NCBI RefSeq assembly: GCF_028502605.1
Contig: NC_079233.1
Location: forward strand, 3,100,001 to 3,164,000
Reading direction: 5' to 3'
Source: Trichoderma breve
Taxonomy: Eukaryota; Ascomycota; Sordariomycetes; Hypocreales; Hypocreaceae
Length of the DNA: 64,000 nt
Positions within the stretch are counted from its first letter, which is position 1. Each line of letters begins with the position of its first letter. The notes below the pieces were generated by a model, which was given only the letters and a program-made list of their open reading frames with translations, had not been told where the DNA came from and ran no database searches. A program made the translations under genes and the position numbers. Positions 44,948 to 59,268 of this stretch are shown one piece after another.

Positions 44948-45982
44948 CTACCGCCATTTCCAATTTGGGCACTCGAAATTGGCGTAGCAGTAAAACTCAT
45001 TGCTGAGGCCTCTTGTATGCTTGGGCTCAAAGGCAGTTGTCTGCACTCCTAGTGCCTTGTATAGCTTGAGAATCAGGGACTCCATTCTTTCTCCGGTGCA
45101 GACAATGAGATTGGGTGATGGTCCGCCACTGCTTGGTTTGAGAAGCCAGCGCACGGTCAAGGCAGCTTACGGCCAGGATTAATTAGTTTATAGATCCAGA
45201 GGGGGGTATTGGATATCGAGGTGGGAATTTAGTACCTTTGGTCTGGCAGTCTTCGCTCAGAAATGGTGGATCAACGATAATTCTGTCCATGGATCCTTTG
45301 AGGTGACCTGCGTGCAGATGAGATTGTTATATAAGTATTAAGACTTGATGCAGATCTTAGGAGAAAGAAGAAAATTTGCAGAGACAATGATAATATATAG
45401 GGAAAAATTCGAGTTGACTCTCATACCTGGTAGTTTGACTGGCTGTTGGAAATCATAAAAGTAAAATTCGGGAAACACGCCAAACCGGTTGTCGTGTTCC
45501 AGAAGAACAAGCTTTGGCTTCTCATCATCGCTTCGATCTCGCTACAGCATGTAGAAAATGGGGAACATTAGCACTGCTTTCTCTCCTTCTCATACAGTTT
45601 GTATGATTCTGTAGTAACTCACCAGGAGATTCCTGAGCGCAACGAAAACACTTGGCGCAGAGACAACACCGATGGTCATGTCACTGGTCGCATCTCTAAG
45701 CAGCTCCGTAGCCAGAGTATTGGCAGTTTCTTCTGAATACTATAGACAAATCAGCATTTAGCCTTCACTTTCGCGGATATTTCTGTGAAAGAGCCAAACG
45801 TTTGTAAGACGTACCCAAAACTGAGACTCATTCCAGTCCTCTTGGAAAGTATCTATGGACAGCAGGCTGTTGCTCTCCGCCTCGTCCTTCAGTTTCTGGA
45901 ACTTTGCCTGGTGCTCGTCTCTCTCTGCCTCGAATGACTTGAGCGCCGCGAGAGCATGTGCCGAGAGGGTGCTATATTCCAT
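44948..45982 (-). CDS. EFM5: EFM5-type eEF1A lysine methyltransferase
   Basis: Seven-beta-strand methyltransferase of the N6-adenine-MTase-like fold that modifies eEF1A (yeast Efm5, human EEF1AKMT1). Five exons: 45982-45815, 45739-45623, 45541-45427, 45307-45236 and 45165-44948, giving 229 aa. N-terminal family block LSAHALAALKSFEAERD, then FQEDWNESQFWYSEETA, formed across the first junction. The catalytic DPPF motif is in GSMDRIIVDPPFLSEDCQTK in exon 4. The C-terminus EPKHTRGLSNEFYCYANFEC is characteristic. ATG 45982 is the first ATG in frame. Despite the DPPF motif, members act on protein, not DNA; that is family knowledge. Confidence 0.92.
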
Positions 45983-46622
45983 CAAAAGTCAGCCATTTCA
46001 ATATATCCCACCCCTCCTCCATTGCTTTTTTTTGCAAATTCCGGAATTTCGACAAGAGTGAGAGAAAGGGGCTGTTTACATGGGCTCATCATCGCTGTCA
46101 GACATTTTTGTCTTTTTGTGCTTTTATAGGTGCTGCTTTGGAATGGAGACCTGGAAGTGCCTGTAATGTGTCCGAGTCAAATGGTAAAAAATGTTCGCGG
46201 CTTTGCGATGGTTTGGGGTGTGCTACTGTATCTACCAGTTTGCGATGGAAAAGGTACTTCCCAGAGAGTAGAGGTTTAAGTATAGACACTGCATAATTAT
46301 GACTAGAGATACTTGAGGCTAAGGCGTCTACCAAGTATTTTTCATGATTACGTACAGGCTATGTGTTAGTACGGGATACAAGATCGCTGCGAGAAACCAC
46401 CAAATATGAACTCTCAAGATATTCCAATCTTCTATATAAAAAAATTTTTGAAGCTTTCTTAATAGCTAACAGTAAAGCGGCCGAGATAAAATGCAAATTT
46501 CTACCGCACTATTTCTTTTTCTTTTCTCTCTCTTAACCTACCTGGATTTATTTCTTGTTCTCATACACACATATACTCTCTATCCAAGTGCAAGACTTTT
46601 ATCTAGCAACATTCTATAGCAT
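45983..46622. other. Intergenic region between EFM5 and the desaturase
   Basis: 640 nt: EFM5 promoter plus desaturase 3' flank. No gene seen. Confidence 0.55.
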
Positions 46623-48420
46623 TCAGATAGCAAAATCTTTCGTCTTGGTAATGGTTTCCTGGCATTTTGAAAAGATGGCGGCTTGTCTGGCAACTTCTGC
46701 AAGCCTGCCAATGACCTGCCCATTGGCCGTTGTGAATCCATAGTACGCGTAAGGGATGTCGACTTCTTTGCAAAACTCAATGACAAGCTTCTGCGCGTCG
46801 CGGAAGTTGTGGCGCGGCAAGCGGGGAAATAGGTGATGGATGGCTTGGAACTGCAGGCCTCCGTGAACAAAGTCGAGCCAGCGAGGACAATCGACGTCCA
46901 TTGTCGTTCTCAGCATCATCTGCGGGAAAGACTCCTGAGGGCCCAGGTCGGCGGTGCTCATGGCAAAGTGTGACAGCACAATCTGCACATGCAGAGGAGA
47001 GGCTGCAACGTGGCTCACCATCAAGAAGACAAAGCGCGACCAGTTATCGGGTATCGACTTGTACATAATTCCATAGCCGAACCAGATCCAGAAAAACACC
47101 TGCCCTGTTAGCTCGAGCCACCGCTGATATGCAGCCTGGCCTTTCCGAGGCCCCTTTCCGTTGATGATATAATCCCAAGACAGGACGTAGAGGTTGAAAC
47201 GGCCAAGTGCCAAGAAAGGGTAGTACGTCCACGGCTGAATGCGCAGGAGGATTTTTGCAGCAGCATCATATGTCATAACTCGTTCATAAAAGGTAGACCT
47301 CAAGGATCCCAGTAAGCGGTGAGAAACGGCAAAGAGCGGCATGTGTTCGATGTCCGGATCGTGCTCAGGAGCATTTGTCACGATGTGGTGAACGTTGTGG
47401 TTGTGCTTCCACCAACCTAGGGAGAGGCCACCGACGAAATCGGCGATGAAGATGCCAATGGTCGTATCAATATAATAGTTGTGCGTAATGCCCATGTGGC
47501 CAGCATCATGGGCTGTGAAGACGAGCTGATGCCACAAGAAACCAAGGGATAGGGCACTGATGATATAGTAACCATAGGAAAGGGCAATCAGCATCGAAGC
47601 GAACAGAGAAAAATAACGAAGGCATTCCCAGGCGTATGCCGAATAGTTTGTCTTGTAGAGACCAGCATCGATAATTTTCTGATGCAGTTCGCGGTATTTG
47701 GCAACGATGTGAGCTTGCGTGGCCTCGTCAACAGCGGGATATTTTTCCAGGTCAAGCGAGATGTACTCGCGAGTGATAACGTCTAAATAAGACATGCCAT
47801 CTAGCGGCGCCTTGTCCGTAGTTGACTCAGACGAGAAGGACCCCGACCTCGCTGCTTCGTGACCCGACGCATTCTTTCGATCACGCAGCGACTTTGGGTC
47901 AACGTCAAACACGGGCGAGGGTGCCCGTGAGCTTGCCGAGCTGATATCTTCTCCTGTCGATATGCCATAGATACCTTTGCTATGGTCCGCTTCAATTTCT
48001 TCCATTGTTCGAAAGATACCGCCCTGGATAGGCGGCCGGAAGTTCAGCCAGGAGCCCTCAATTCTGCCAATGCGGTACTTGGCCATTCTTTCCTTTGCGT
48101 CCTGTGAGTGTATGCTAAAGATTGAAACAAAGGAGCGTTAGCAATTCGTCCAGCACACGCGTCGTTGTCCCGATGAAACAGTCCACCTACACTTCGACCC
48201 AGTCCGTGGCATCTCTGCCCACCATATGCATGATGGCCTTGGGTCCTCCCGGGTGATATTGGAGCCAGCCATCAAGCCGCAAGACATATCCGCCGTGAAT
48301 AATGATATGTTTTCCGCTGGCAATCATGGCCTCAATCTCATCGCGGGTCATGAGGGGTAGAACCCTCTTTCCGCCAGCATCCTGCGCCGGCTGGCGAGAA
48401 GAATCATCAATGGCCGGCAT
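46623..48420 (-). CDS. Delta-8 sphingolipid desaturase
   Basis: Cytochrome b5-fusion front-end desaturase that places a double bond at C8 of the long-chain base of glucosylceramides in the ER. Two exons: 48420-48191 and 48114-46623, giving 573 aa. The N-terminal b5 domain has the heme motif YHPGG in GWLQYHPGGPKAIMHMVGRDATDW. After a variable linker comes the desaturase core with His boxes HDAGHMG, HNVHH and QAIHH (in GGLQFQAIHHLFPRLPRHN), where Q replaces the first His as usual in front-end desaturases. Hydrophobic spans such as YFSLFASMLIALSYGYYIIS match membrane segments. Saccharomyces lacks this gene; filamentous fungi have it, and its product builds the C9-methylated glucosylceramide branch. 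Substrate position (delta-8 rather than delta-6) is inferred from the fungal family. Confidence 0.92.
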
Positions 48421-49231
48421 AGTGCTAATACATGACAATCGCAACGGGAGAAGATGGAAAAAGAGCAAAGAAAAATGTTAAGTAAGTTGTGTGGGAAAGA
48501 AAACAGCTGAGCCAGAAACCGACGTTGTTGAGAATTCACCGCTTGAAGCCACGGAAGCCGCACGTATCGAATGACTTTGGTAGAGGTACGGAACAGAATG
48601 AGGCGAGGTACAAGGACATATTTACGACAGACGCCGCCACCAAGGTCCCCATTAAACTGCGAGTAGTACTAACCCGCTATTTATGGCCCTTTCCGTATTA
48701 GCTAAGGGAAACACAGCCAAGGTGAATACTGAATTGATGCTAGTGGGGGGAAGCTAACAGCTAAAACCAAAGAGGCGTAATAGAGCTGCAAGTAGAGAAA
48801 TACGCATACAAAAACCCCATACAAAATAATCGAATATTATAGACATTGAAGAGATGCGAATTGCAATTCAATTGTAGTGGCGTTTACAATGAAAAACATT
48901 TAAAGGATTATACGAGAAATGTGGAAAGAAAATATCGTGTTGGAATTACTCAGCCCAGATGAGAATTCGAGACGAAACATTGAACCCTTTTTCAACCATG
49001 ATTGACTATCAAACTCAATATCATACATCACTTGCGACTGAAGAGACCAATTGGAATGGTAAACGTTTTAATGAAGTGCATTTGAAAAAAACCCTAATTG
49101 ATTCATGATCATAGCCGTGGGGGATTAATGTACAACCCAGACGTACAAAAGCAACCGTAAACCTTATCCCTTGACCCCTTTATGACAACCAAAACGACCT
49201 CGAAAGAAAGCGCAAACGACCAACGGAAAAA
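48421..49231. other. Intergenic region between desaturase and histone H2A
   Basis: 811 nt, AT rich from about 48770. Promoter of the desaturase and 3' flank of H2A. No gene seen. Confidence 0.55.
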
Positions 49232-49784
49232 TTACAATTCTTGGCTAGAACCCTTGCCAGTCTTGCCAGTCGTCTTCTTGGGGAGGAGGTCTGTACAAAA
49301 GTCAGTAACCATTTACTTCTTGTTGTGGTTCTGGAAGTCTTACTCTGGTGGATGTTGGGCAGAACACCACCCTGTGCGATGGTGACGTGTCCCAGCAGCT
49401 TGTTCAACTCCTCATCGTTTCGGATGGCGAGCTGAAGGTGACGAGGGATGATACGGGTCTTCTTGTTGTCACGAGCGGCGTTACCAGCCAACTCGAGGAT
49501 TTCGGCAGCGAGGTACTCGAGAACGGCAGCGAGGTAGACGGGAGCACCGGCACCGACACGCTGAGCGTAGTTGCCCTTTCGGAGAAGACGGTGGACACGA
49601 CCAACGGGGAACGCAAGACCCGCCTTGGAGGATCGGCTGGAATGGAGTCAGGTTTGCGTGTTCAAGCGGATGGATTGTTTTGATCTTTGTTTGGATCAGA
49701 ACGCGTGGATCGCGTCAAGTGAACTTACGATTGAGCGTTCTTGGAGCCAGAGGCCTTGCCGCCAGATTTGCCGCCGCCAGTCAT
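49232..49784 (-). CDS. hta1: Histone H2A
   Basis: Core nucleosome histone. Three exons: 49784-49729, 49636-49344 and 49290-49232, giving 135 aa. Start [20 protein letters not shown], then the fold [41 protein letters not shown] and ILPNIHQ-like docking segment ([15 protein letters not shown]). The C-terminus ends GKGSSQEL, so the SQ[E/D] phosphorylation site for ATM/ATR-type kinases is present, as in fungal H2A where canonical H2A does the H2A.X job. Both introns are at positions common in filamentous fungi. Divergent from H2B. Confidence 0.97.
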
Positions 49785-51725
49785 TTTGAAGTTGGTTTTT
49801 GGATTAACGAAAAATTACTCGAAAGTAGATGCAAGGTGCGAGATGCGGCAAATGTCGGAATGGTAAACGTGCAGCGTGGATAGTTGAGAGACAGTGTAAA
49901 TGGAGAGGTTTGAGTTCGGCGGGGGGAATCTACGTTAAGTAGTTTTTGGTGCTCAGCGCGCGAGATCACCAATCACCCTCCCTCTGAAGCTACAAATGCG
50001 CTAGTCCGATTTGGGAAAATAGACGTGTCCCAAGGAAAACAATGCGACAATCAACTGGAACTGCGGGGGGGGGTGTACAAAGTACATCGAGTACTGCCAA
50101 ACTGGGTCCAGGCAGAGATGCAGCTAATGTCTGGCTCCAGGTACCTAGGCGGTACATGGCTTGGTATCCCGGCACTGAGCATTCTCTCCTCGCGATCTCT
50201 GCCCCATCTCAGAGCTGGCTCGTGTTGTGTGAGCCGCAAATGCGGTGTTCATGATGGCTGGGTAATCTATTCTCATCATGCTGATGCTATCACTCTATAT
50301 TATTAACAGTGCACTCTTACACACGTAGGGAGTGTATGAGGCTTCAATTACTCTTTCTGTGTACTTTTATGCGTGAAATATTGGTACAGCGCGTCGATTC
50401 GCAGCATTTCCTACTCGAAAAATGCACCACAGCAAAACGATGGATACCGCTCGCTCTGGATTAAATCGTAGCCCGCTTATTGGACAAAAAATGATGGATG
50501 ATCCTGGGCGGTACTTGTGAATTTTGCTCCAAGGCTTCGTTAATCGTGCCGCTATAATTCGCGTACCCAGTCGTTTTGCCTCGGGTCCATTTCTGTGTAT
50601 GCAGATACAAGCATTGCAGTATCTATAGGGACATGATTTTGCTTACATGCTCCTTGCTTTTGATGTGGCTGTTTAATATTGGCTAGAACAAATGGCCTTT
50701 GCTTAGCATGATGCTAAACACGTATGTGGTCTACTATGAAACATTTGATGATTGTTGGGTTGTAATGGTGTTGCCTCGAGATTGCTTTGTTACTGCTGTG
50801 CGGAAACTTGATTATGGGGATTTGTGAGCGTCTCATCACCTCACTCCGCCTTATGGCTTTCATCATATGCGCACATGCACATCATCTAGAAGCAACCACT
50901 GAAAAATACATGCACGAGCAACAATAATTGAATACATAGTGGTGCAATCGCTGGAATCATTACGCTTACAGGGTAGGCAGGGCTGAGGCAAAAGTGAGGC
51001 TATCCAGGCCCTCGTGCTAAGAGGCGGCGGTATGTACCAGGGCGCGTTCAGGCAGAACACTCCAGCGCGCAAGGCAAAGGCGGGAGGTACATGCGCCGGT
51101 GAGATCACAAGAAAAAAGGTACATCCGTCCTCAGCTGGAAGGGGGGGCTGGTGGAGAGACAAGCTGCATCGATAAAAAAGGCTGGGACTAGCCAATCACA
51201 TGCAGCTGAGCAAAGAAATGGCAGCAGAAAAAAAAAAGAAAAACAACAAAAAAGACGCGACTAGACGTTATGGAGCGAGCAAGGCAATCGCATCTTGGTG
51301 CAGGGACTCCGAGCCCCGTTGAGAAATGCGTGATAATCAAAGTGCGCCATGCCGAGAAATGCCTAGTGTCGCATAACTGGAGCACAAGCAGTGACTTGTG
51401 AATACATGGTACTTGTAGTAGCGAACCTTTTTTTTTTTTCGGGCCTACCAGAGCCTGGCACCCTTTTTTGCAGCCCAGCAGTTTTACCGCACTTTTGCAG
51501 CTACGAGGGCGTGCACGCGCCTTCGCTCGCGCCACCCCTACTTGCTTCCCCCAAGCAAATCAGTAATCCACTTGCACCAACGCGTCCAGCTACAAAAGCC
51601 CAGCTCATCCCCAAACGTCTTTCCCGCACCATTCACTTTCATCATCACCCGCTGCCAGCCCGCCCTTTTGCCATTTTGATTATCAACACTTGAAATCTAC
51701 ATCGATTGCATCAACTTAATCCAAA
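49785..51725. promoter_or_regulatory. Divergent H2A-H2B promoter region
   Basis: 1.94 kb between the two start codons. CCAATCA boxes lie at 49969-49975, about 185 nt before H2A, and at 51192-51198, about 530 nt before H2B. A poly-T tract sits at 51427-51439. CCAAT boxes are common in histone promoters. Co-regulation is inferred from divergence, a conserved layout in fungi. No gene was seen inside. Confidence 0.5.
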
Positions 51726-52267
<542 letters not shown>

Positions 52268-52552
52268 AGGGTCAAGATGGCTGGTTCTGATTTCAAATCT
52301 GAAAACTTGGGTTTTTGTTTGCGTGACTTTAGTGTCTTTACTCGAGACGATGGGTGACTGTGTTTCGCCTTTGGGATCTCTTAATGCGTTACGGATGGTT
52401 TGCTTTATGGGGGCAATGTCTTCACGGTCAATGGGGTTCGCGGTTGTACAATAGCTATCGAGGATATCTCGAAGCAATGGTTTCTGCACATTATGCTATT
52501 TTATTTTCCTCTGCATCAACAATTACAGAATCTCCTAAATTGTCCATGTTTT

Positions 52553-54557
52553 CTACCCCTGCCCAAGGCCCGCTCGGGTTCTTTTCATTGTTTGACTCAC
52601 AGGATGCAGTATACCTTGATTATCACTAGCGCCCAAAGGTGTTCCGGTACTCCATCCCATTTTCTCAAGCATATTTCGACCCCGGTTTCCACTTCCCAAT
52701 TCTGGCGCAGACGCACCGATGACCTCACCATCCCGGTAGCTAGTTCCGGCATCATTTCGTCCTGACGGCTTCTGTCGACTTTGTTTGGACGGTTGAGAGG
52801 GCCGTGAATATTGCCGTTTAATTCGTGTGACGGCCTGCTCAAAAGCGGCTTCCCTATATGTCGTCTTTTTCGTTCGATAAAGGACTGGTCTACGCTGCTC
52901 GCCAGCCCCAATCGACTTGGATTTAATATCGAATTTGTTTGCTAAATCGTGTACCATTTTTCTTGTTCGTTTATCCATTGGTGGCAGATTCAGGCTAGGA
53001 AACAGTCAGTAAGATGAACACTTTGAAAGTGCTATGGTATACGTGCGTTTCTTGAGATCCAAGGAGGAACGTTTTCACTTCCTCTGCAACTTGACTCATG
53101 GTTATGCCTGTTGAGTATTTCGCTCGCAGGTCAACCTGGCCCTTCTTGCCAAGCAATCCCATAGCTCGCAACTCCTCCCTCTCCTTTTTCCTCTGGGCCT
53201 TTTTGAGCCGATCATTGTTGAACGCAGATTGAAGTTGCTCCTCAAGGTCAGAATCTATGTCATCCCCGAGCAACTGCAGGCGCCTCCCCTTGCCCTTTTT
53301 ACGTCGCAGGCTCGGCCGTTCCCAGTCCATGAAATCGAAACCGGCCTGCTCTTCAACGTCATCAAGATCGGGAATATCTTCGAGGTCGGGAATATCTTCT
53401 GATTCTGAATCAATTTCAACTTCCTTGGCGTTCTCTGGACCTGAAGGTGCCGATGGAGGAACTTCAGCGTCACCATCTGTTGATCCACTATCTGAATCGT
53501 CATCGTCATCAATTCCCATACCCTCAAACATTTCGCCATTCTCGCGCATGTTGGCGATGTAATCGGCGATCCAAGCGTCTTCTTCGTCCTTCTCCCGATT
53601 CCGTCGGCTGCGTGCTTTGCCTCGTTTTTTTGTTGGCCATAGCAGATCGTCGGAATCGTCATCTTCTAGTGTAGTACGGAGTTGAGGTCCCCTAACTGCA
53701 ACTGAGATCTGTTTCTCCACTGCACGAATCTCGGTTGTCATAGACGTAAGTGTGATGCTGGGAGCCTGCTCTTTCGGCTTCATGGCGTTTCGGCCTTTAA
53801 AGACAATGACTTCATCGCTAGAGGTGTCGTCTTGAGATGCTGGATCCCCATTAATCTCTTCTTCGGTTGCCTTGTGTGGAGACATTGCTTCTTCGGGTGC
53901 TGGTTCTTCGGGCGCTTTCTCTTCAGACGTCTTCTCTTTAGGTGCTATCTCTGCAGATATCGTTTCTTCAATTATCGGTTCTTTAGGTGCTGTTCCTTCA
54001 AGTATTGGTTCTTCAGGTGTTATTTCTTCAGACATTGCTTCTTCGGGTATTTTTTCTTCAAGTATATTCTCTTCAGTTGCTGCTTCGACATGGATTGTTT
54101 GTACAAGTGATGGTTCTTCATCTATCGTTTCAGATATTGCTTCTACAGGAGCTTCTTGTTGGAGTGTAGTTTCTTTGACTATCGAGTCTTCGGGCGTTGC
54201 AGTGCTCTGAGGACCATCCTTTGTAGTCTCTGTTTCTCTCTGGAGATCGAGCAAAGGGTCGTGAGTGCCCGAACTGACGAAGGTGACGGGTCTCTTCCGA
54301 AGCTGCGTGTTACTGCTCCAGAACGAGTTGTCATGATGAGAGGACTGTCGGGCTTCGTCGAGTAGTGTAAAGGCAACTGTTATAAGGACGTCAGTTAGTT
54401 ATGTTGCCCAATGCCCTAATCAGACGTCTCGAAGGAAGCTACCGTTCTGTGCTGGAGTCGCAACATCATAGTTGGCGAAGTTGCCTCTTTGACGAGGAGA
54501 CTGATTCCAACCACCCCTCTGTTTCCCACCACGACCACGGCCACGCCCCCCCCTCAT
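52553..54557 (-). CDS. SQS1: SQS1-type R3H and G-patch protein
   Basis: Homolog of yeast Sqs1/Pfa1, a G-patch cofactor that stimulates the helicase Prp43 in ribosome assembly. Three exons: 54557-54443, 54376-53047 and 52994-52553, giving 628 aa. The N-terminus is RGG-like (MRGGRGRGRGGKQRGG). A Glu/Pro-rich stretch of twelve pentapeptide units follows. The SQS1 core has EDAWIADYIANMRENGEMFE, GFDFMDWERPSLRRKKGKG and QVAEEVKTFLLGSQET. The R3H domain (LPPMDKRTRKMVHDLANKF) and the C-terminal G-patch (GNRGRNMLEKMGW, TRAGLG) close the protein. Frame requires exon 2 to end in phase 2, which fits a GC donor at 53046-53045; no in-phase GT donor nearby leaves the family sequence intact. Confidence 0.88.
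53889..54068 (-). repeat. 15-bp coding minisatellite in SQS1
   Basis: Twelve tandem 15-nt units, each coding a pentapeptide of the type x-x-P/S-E-E (for example KIPEE, ITPEE, KAPEE, PAPEE). Confidence 0.85.
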
Positions 54558-55171
54558 ATTGACTGGTATCTGTGTTGTGAAGGCCGGTGCCAACAATTTG
54601 CGTGGCACAATGACCAAAAGCGATTCTGGACGTCTGTTGAAACCATACCCTGGTAGAGAGATACCTAGGCTAAAGTGCAGCTGTGGAAGAGGAATCGCGC
54701 TGCCTTCTGAGGCTAGTGTGACTCTTTTTCGAGGTGGGGCACTTTTTACATAATCTGTTTCGTCCAATAGTCTGCAATGTAATTGACTTTTGTGCCTTAA
54801 TTATCAGTGGCATCTAGCCCATTGTTTTTTCCTTATGAGAATCGAAAGGGCCGACAATGGATGATTTTTCAGATATTGGAATTAAAAACACTCGATTTTA
54901 TCTTAGAGGACACTTCAATGAAATGATAATCTGCTGTTATTTTGAATGCACTTCCCCTGTGAAGCCATATGATTGTATCGACCTTTAATCTGCATATTGC
55001 CATATCTGGATTAGACTGAAATACTAGCGTGGTGCTCCTCGCAACTTATTTCGACTTGCTTGCTGACTTGTATGATCTTGGTGGGAGGGTCAATAGACAG
55101 CGTCAACAACAATCCCGAATTGGCCAGCTCAAAGTCTTCACCAGCTGCTCCCTGCTGCTAATTCGGCCAAC
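54558..55171. other. Bidirectional promoter, SQS1 and complex I 40-kDa subunit
   Basis: 614 nt between divergent starts, AT rich in the middle. No gene seen. Confidence 0.55.
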
Positions 55172-56755
55172 ATGGTGCTCGCTCTATTCTCGCGGGGAGC
55201 TCTCCGCAGTTCCGTCGCCGCCGGCGTCAGCAGCAAGCGATCCCTATCCGATGTAGCAATCACACGCACTGGCAAAACTATTCTACGGACAGAGGGAGGC
55301 CGGTAAGCAACGCACGCAACTGATATGGAGACAAGTCAATTAACATCATCTTCCAGGTCTTCTCTCGGAGGTACGATCGCAATATTCGACGCTGGAGGTT
55401 CGAGGTTAGGGGGCTAACAGCCTGGATAGGACATACCGCGACAGTCTTCGGTGCGACGGGTCAATTGGGTCGGTACATTGTGAACCGCCTCGGTATGTTC
55501 AACGAATTGAAGCGCATGAATATCTGCTACGGCTCTAACTCTTCATATCTAGCCCGTCAGGGATGCACCGTTGTCGTCCCTTTCCGCGAAGAAATGACAA
55601 AGCGACACCTGAAACTGACTGGTGACCTCGGCCGCGTTATTTTTGTTGTATGGCTGTCACAGACGAATTGGATAAATTGAACAAGTTAATTCTGATGCAC
55701 TCGCAGGAGTACGATCTTCGCAACACTGCTTCCATCGAAGCAAGTGTGAGGCACTCGGATGTCGTGTACAACCTTGTTGGCCGGGACTATCCTACCAAGT
55801 ACGAATGACCAAGACCAACACTTCGATTTCGACGACATACTAAGTTGTGATAGGAACTTTACCCTTGAGGATGTGCATGTGGAAGGAACAGAGCGTATTG
55901 CTGAGGCCGTCGCAAAGTACGACGTTGATCGTTACATTCACGTCTCGTCTCACAATGCCGATGTCAACTCACCCTCTGAATTCTTCAGAACAAAGGTATG
56001 CGCGATCATTTCACTGTGAAAGTATAGAACTAACTTGCGCAACAATAGGGACGTGGAGAGATTGTTGCCAGAAACATCTTCCCTGAGGCCACCATTGTGC
56101 GACCGGCGCCCGTCTTCGGATTTGAGGATAACCTTCTGCTGAAGCTTGCTTCCGTACTGAACCTATTCACAGCCAACAACATGCAGGAGAAATTCTGGCC
56201 AGTCCACGTAGGTATCTGCAGATAGAATTGTTTAACAGCCGCGCTGACATATTCACAGTCCATCGACGTGGGTGCTGCTCTGGAGAAGATGCTGTATGAT
56301 GACTCAACGGCCGGCAAGACTTTCGAGCTCTATGGGCCCAAGCAGTACAGCTTGGCAGAGATTGCAGCTTTGGTGGACAAGGAAATCTTCAAGAAGCGAC
56401 GACACATCAATGTGCCCAAGGCCATCCTAAAACCAGCTGCCAAGGTCCTGAACGACGTTCTGTGGTGGCACACCATCTCTGCGGATGAAGTGGAGCGAGA
56501 ATTCATTGACCAAGTCATTGACCCTGAAGCTAGCACATTCAAAGATCTTGGTATCGAGCCAGGTGACATCGCCAACTTTACCTACCACTATCTGGTAAGT
56601 GATGCGTACTCTGAAGCTTGTTACGTGGCCGGTCAGCCGTCTAATTTCCTCTACAGCAAGGATTCCGAAGCTCTAATTACTACGACCTCCCCCCTGCTAC
56701 GGAGAAGGAAAAGAAGGAGGACAAGAAGTACATCCATGTTTTGGATGAGCTATAA
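55172..56755 (+). CDS. NADH:ubiquinone oxidoreductase 40-kDa subunit (NDUFA9/NUO40)
   Basis: Accessory subunit of mitochondrial complex I with a short-chain-dehydrogenase fold that binds NADPH at the hinge of the two arms. Nine exons: 55172-55302, 55357-55370, 55430-55492, 55553-55647, 55707-55798, 55854-55995, 56049-56207, 56259-56594 and 56657-56755, giving 376 aa. The presequence (MVLALFSRGALRSSVAAGVS) is Arg and Ser rich. The nucleotide-binding loop TVFGATGQLGRY is intact. DVVYNLVGRDYPTKNFTLEDVHVEG, YIHVSSHNADVNSPSEFFRTK and ATIVRPAPVFGFEDNLL are family blocks. Exon 2 is only 14 nt and codes RSSLGG together with its flanks. The NDUFB9 subunit of the same complex lies 4 kb further on. Confidence 0.94.
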
Positions 56756-57166
56756 ACACATCGCATTTGTATATCTACGAGGGATAGTACGGTATATAAT
56801 ACTATTAGAACCAAGAAAAACAGATGCTCTGGACGTGCCTATTCGGCATTCTTTGTTTGCAAAAGATAGTATTTACATAATTCAAAAAACAAAAAACAAA
56901 ACAGTTTACCATACAAATCAATATGACCCTGGATAGCCTGGTTGGAGCTGACTTAAAAAACTAGTATAAGCATATGCTAAATTTACCTAATCCGACCTAC
57001 CTGGCTGTTTCAAATACGTAGTGCCGCCTTACTCTATTACTCTATTATTCTCCGCATTGAAGTCGATCCCTCCATACGACATTCTTTTCCGCCGTGGGAG
57101 CCGGCTCATTCGTTCATCCCGCATCCAAACTGCGCCCGACTCTCCGAATTGCAAATTGCACTGCAC
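56756..57166. other. Intergenic region between complex I subunit and CRAL-TRIO gene
   Basis: 411 nt, promoter of the CRAL-TRIO gene. Nothing else recognised. Confidence 0.55.
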
Positions 57167-59107
<1,941 letters not shown>

Positions 59108-59268
59108 AGAAACGGCCAAGCACCAGGAAAACTTTGGATAGACTGGGGTCCTGCGGGTTCTATGGAGGATAGACATATATATAATATTTTCATTGTCTGC
59201 GTACCTCGCGTAAATCATACCATCCTAATAGCGCTGGTCGGCAGACCTGTGATATCACAAGGCGAAAC

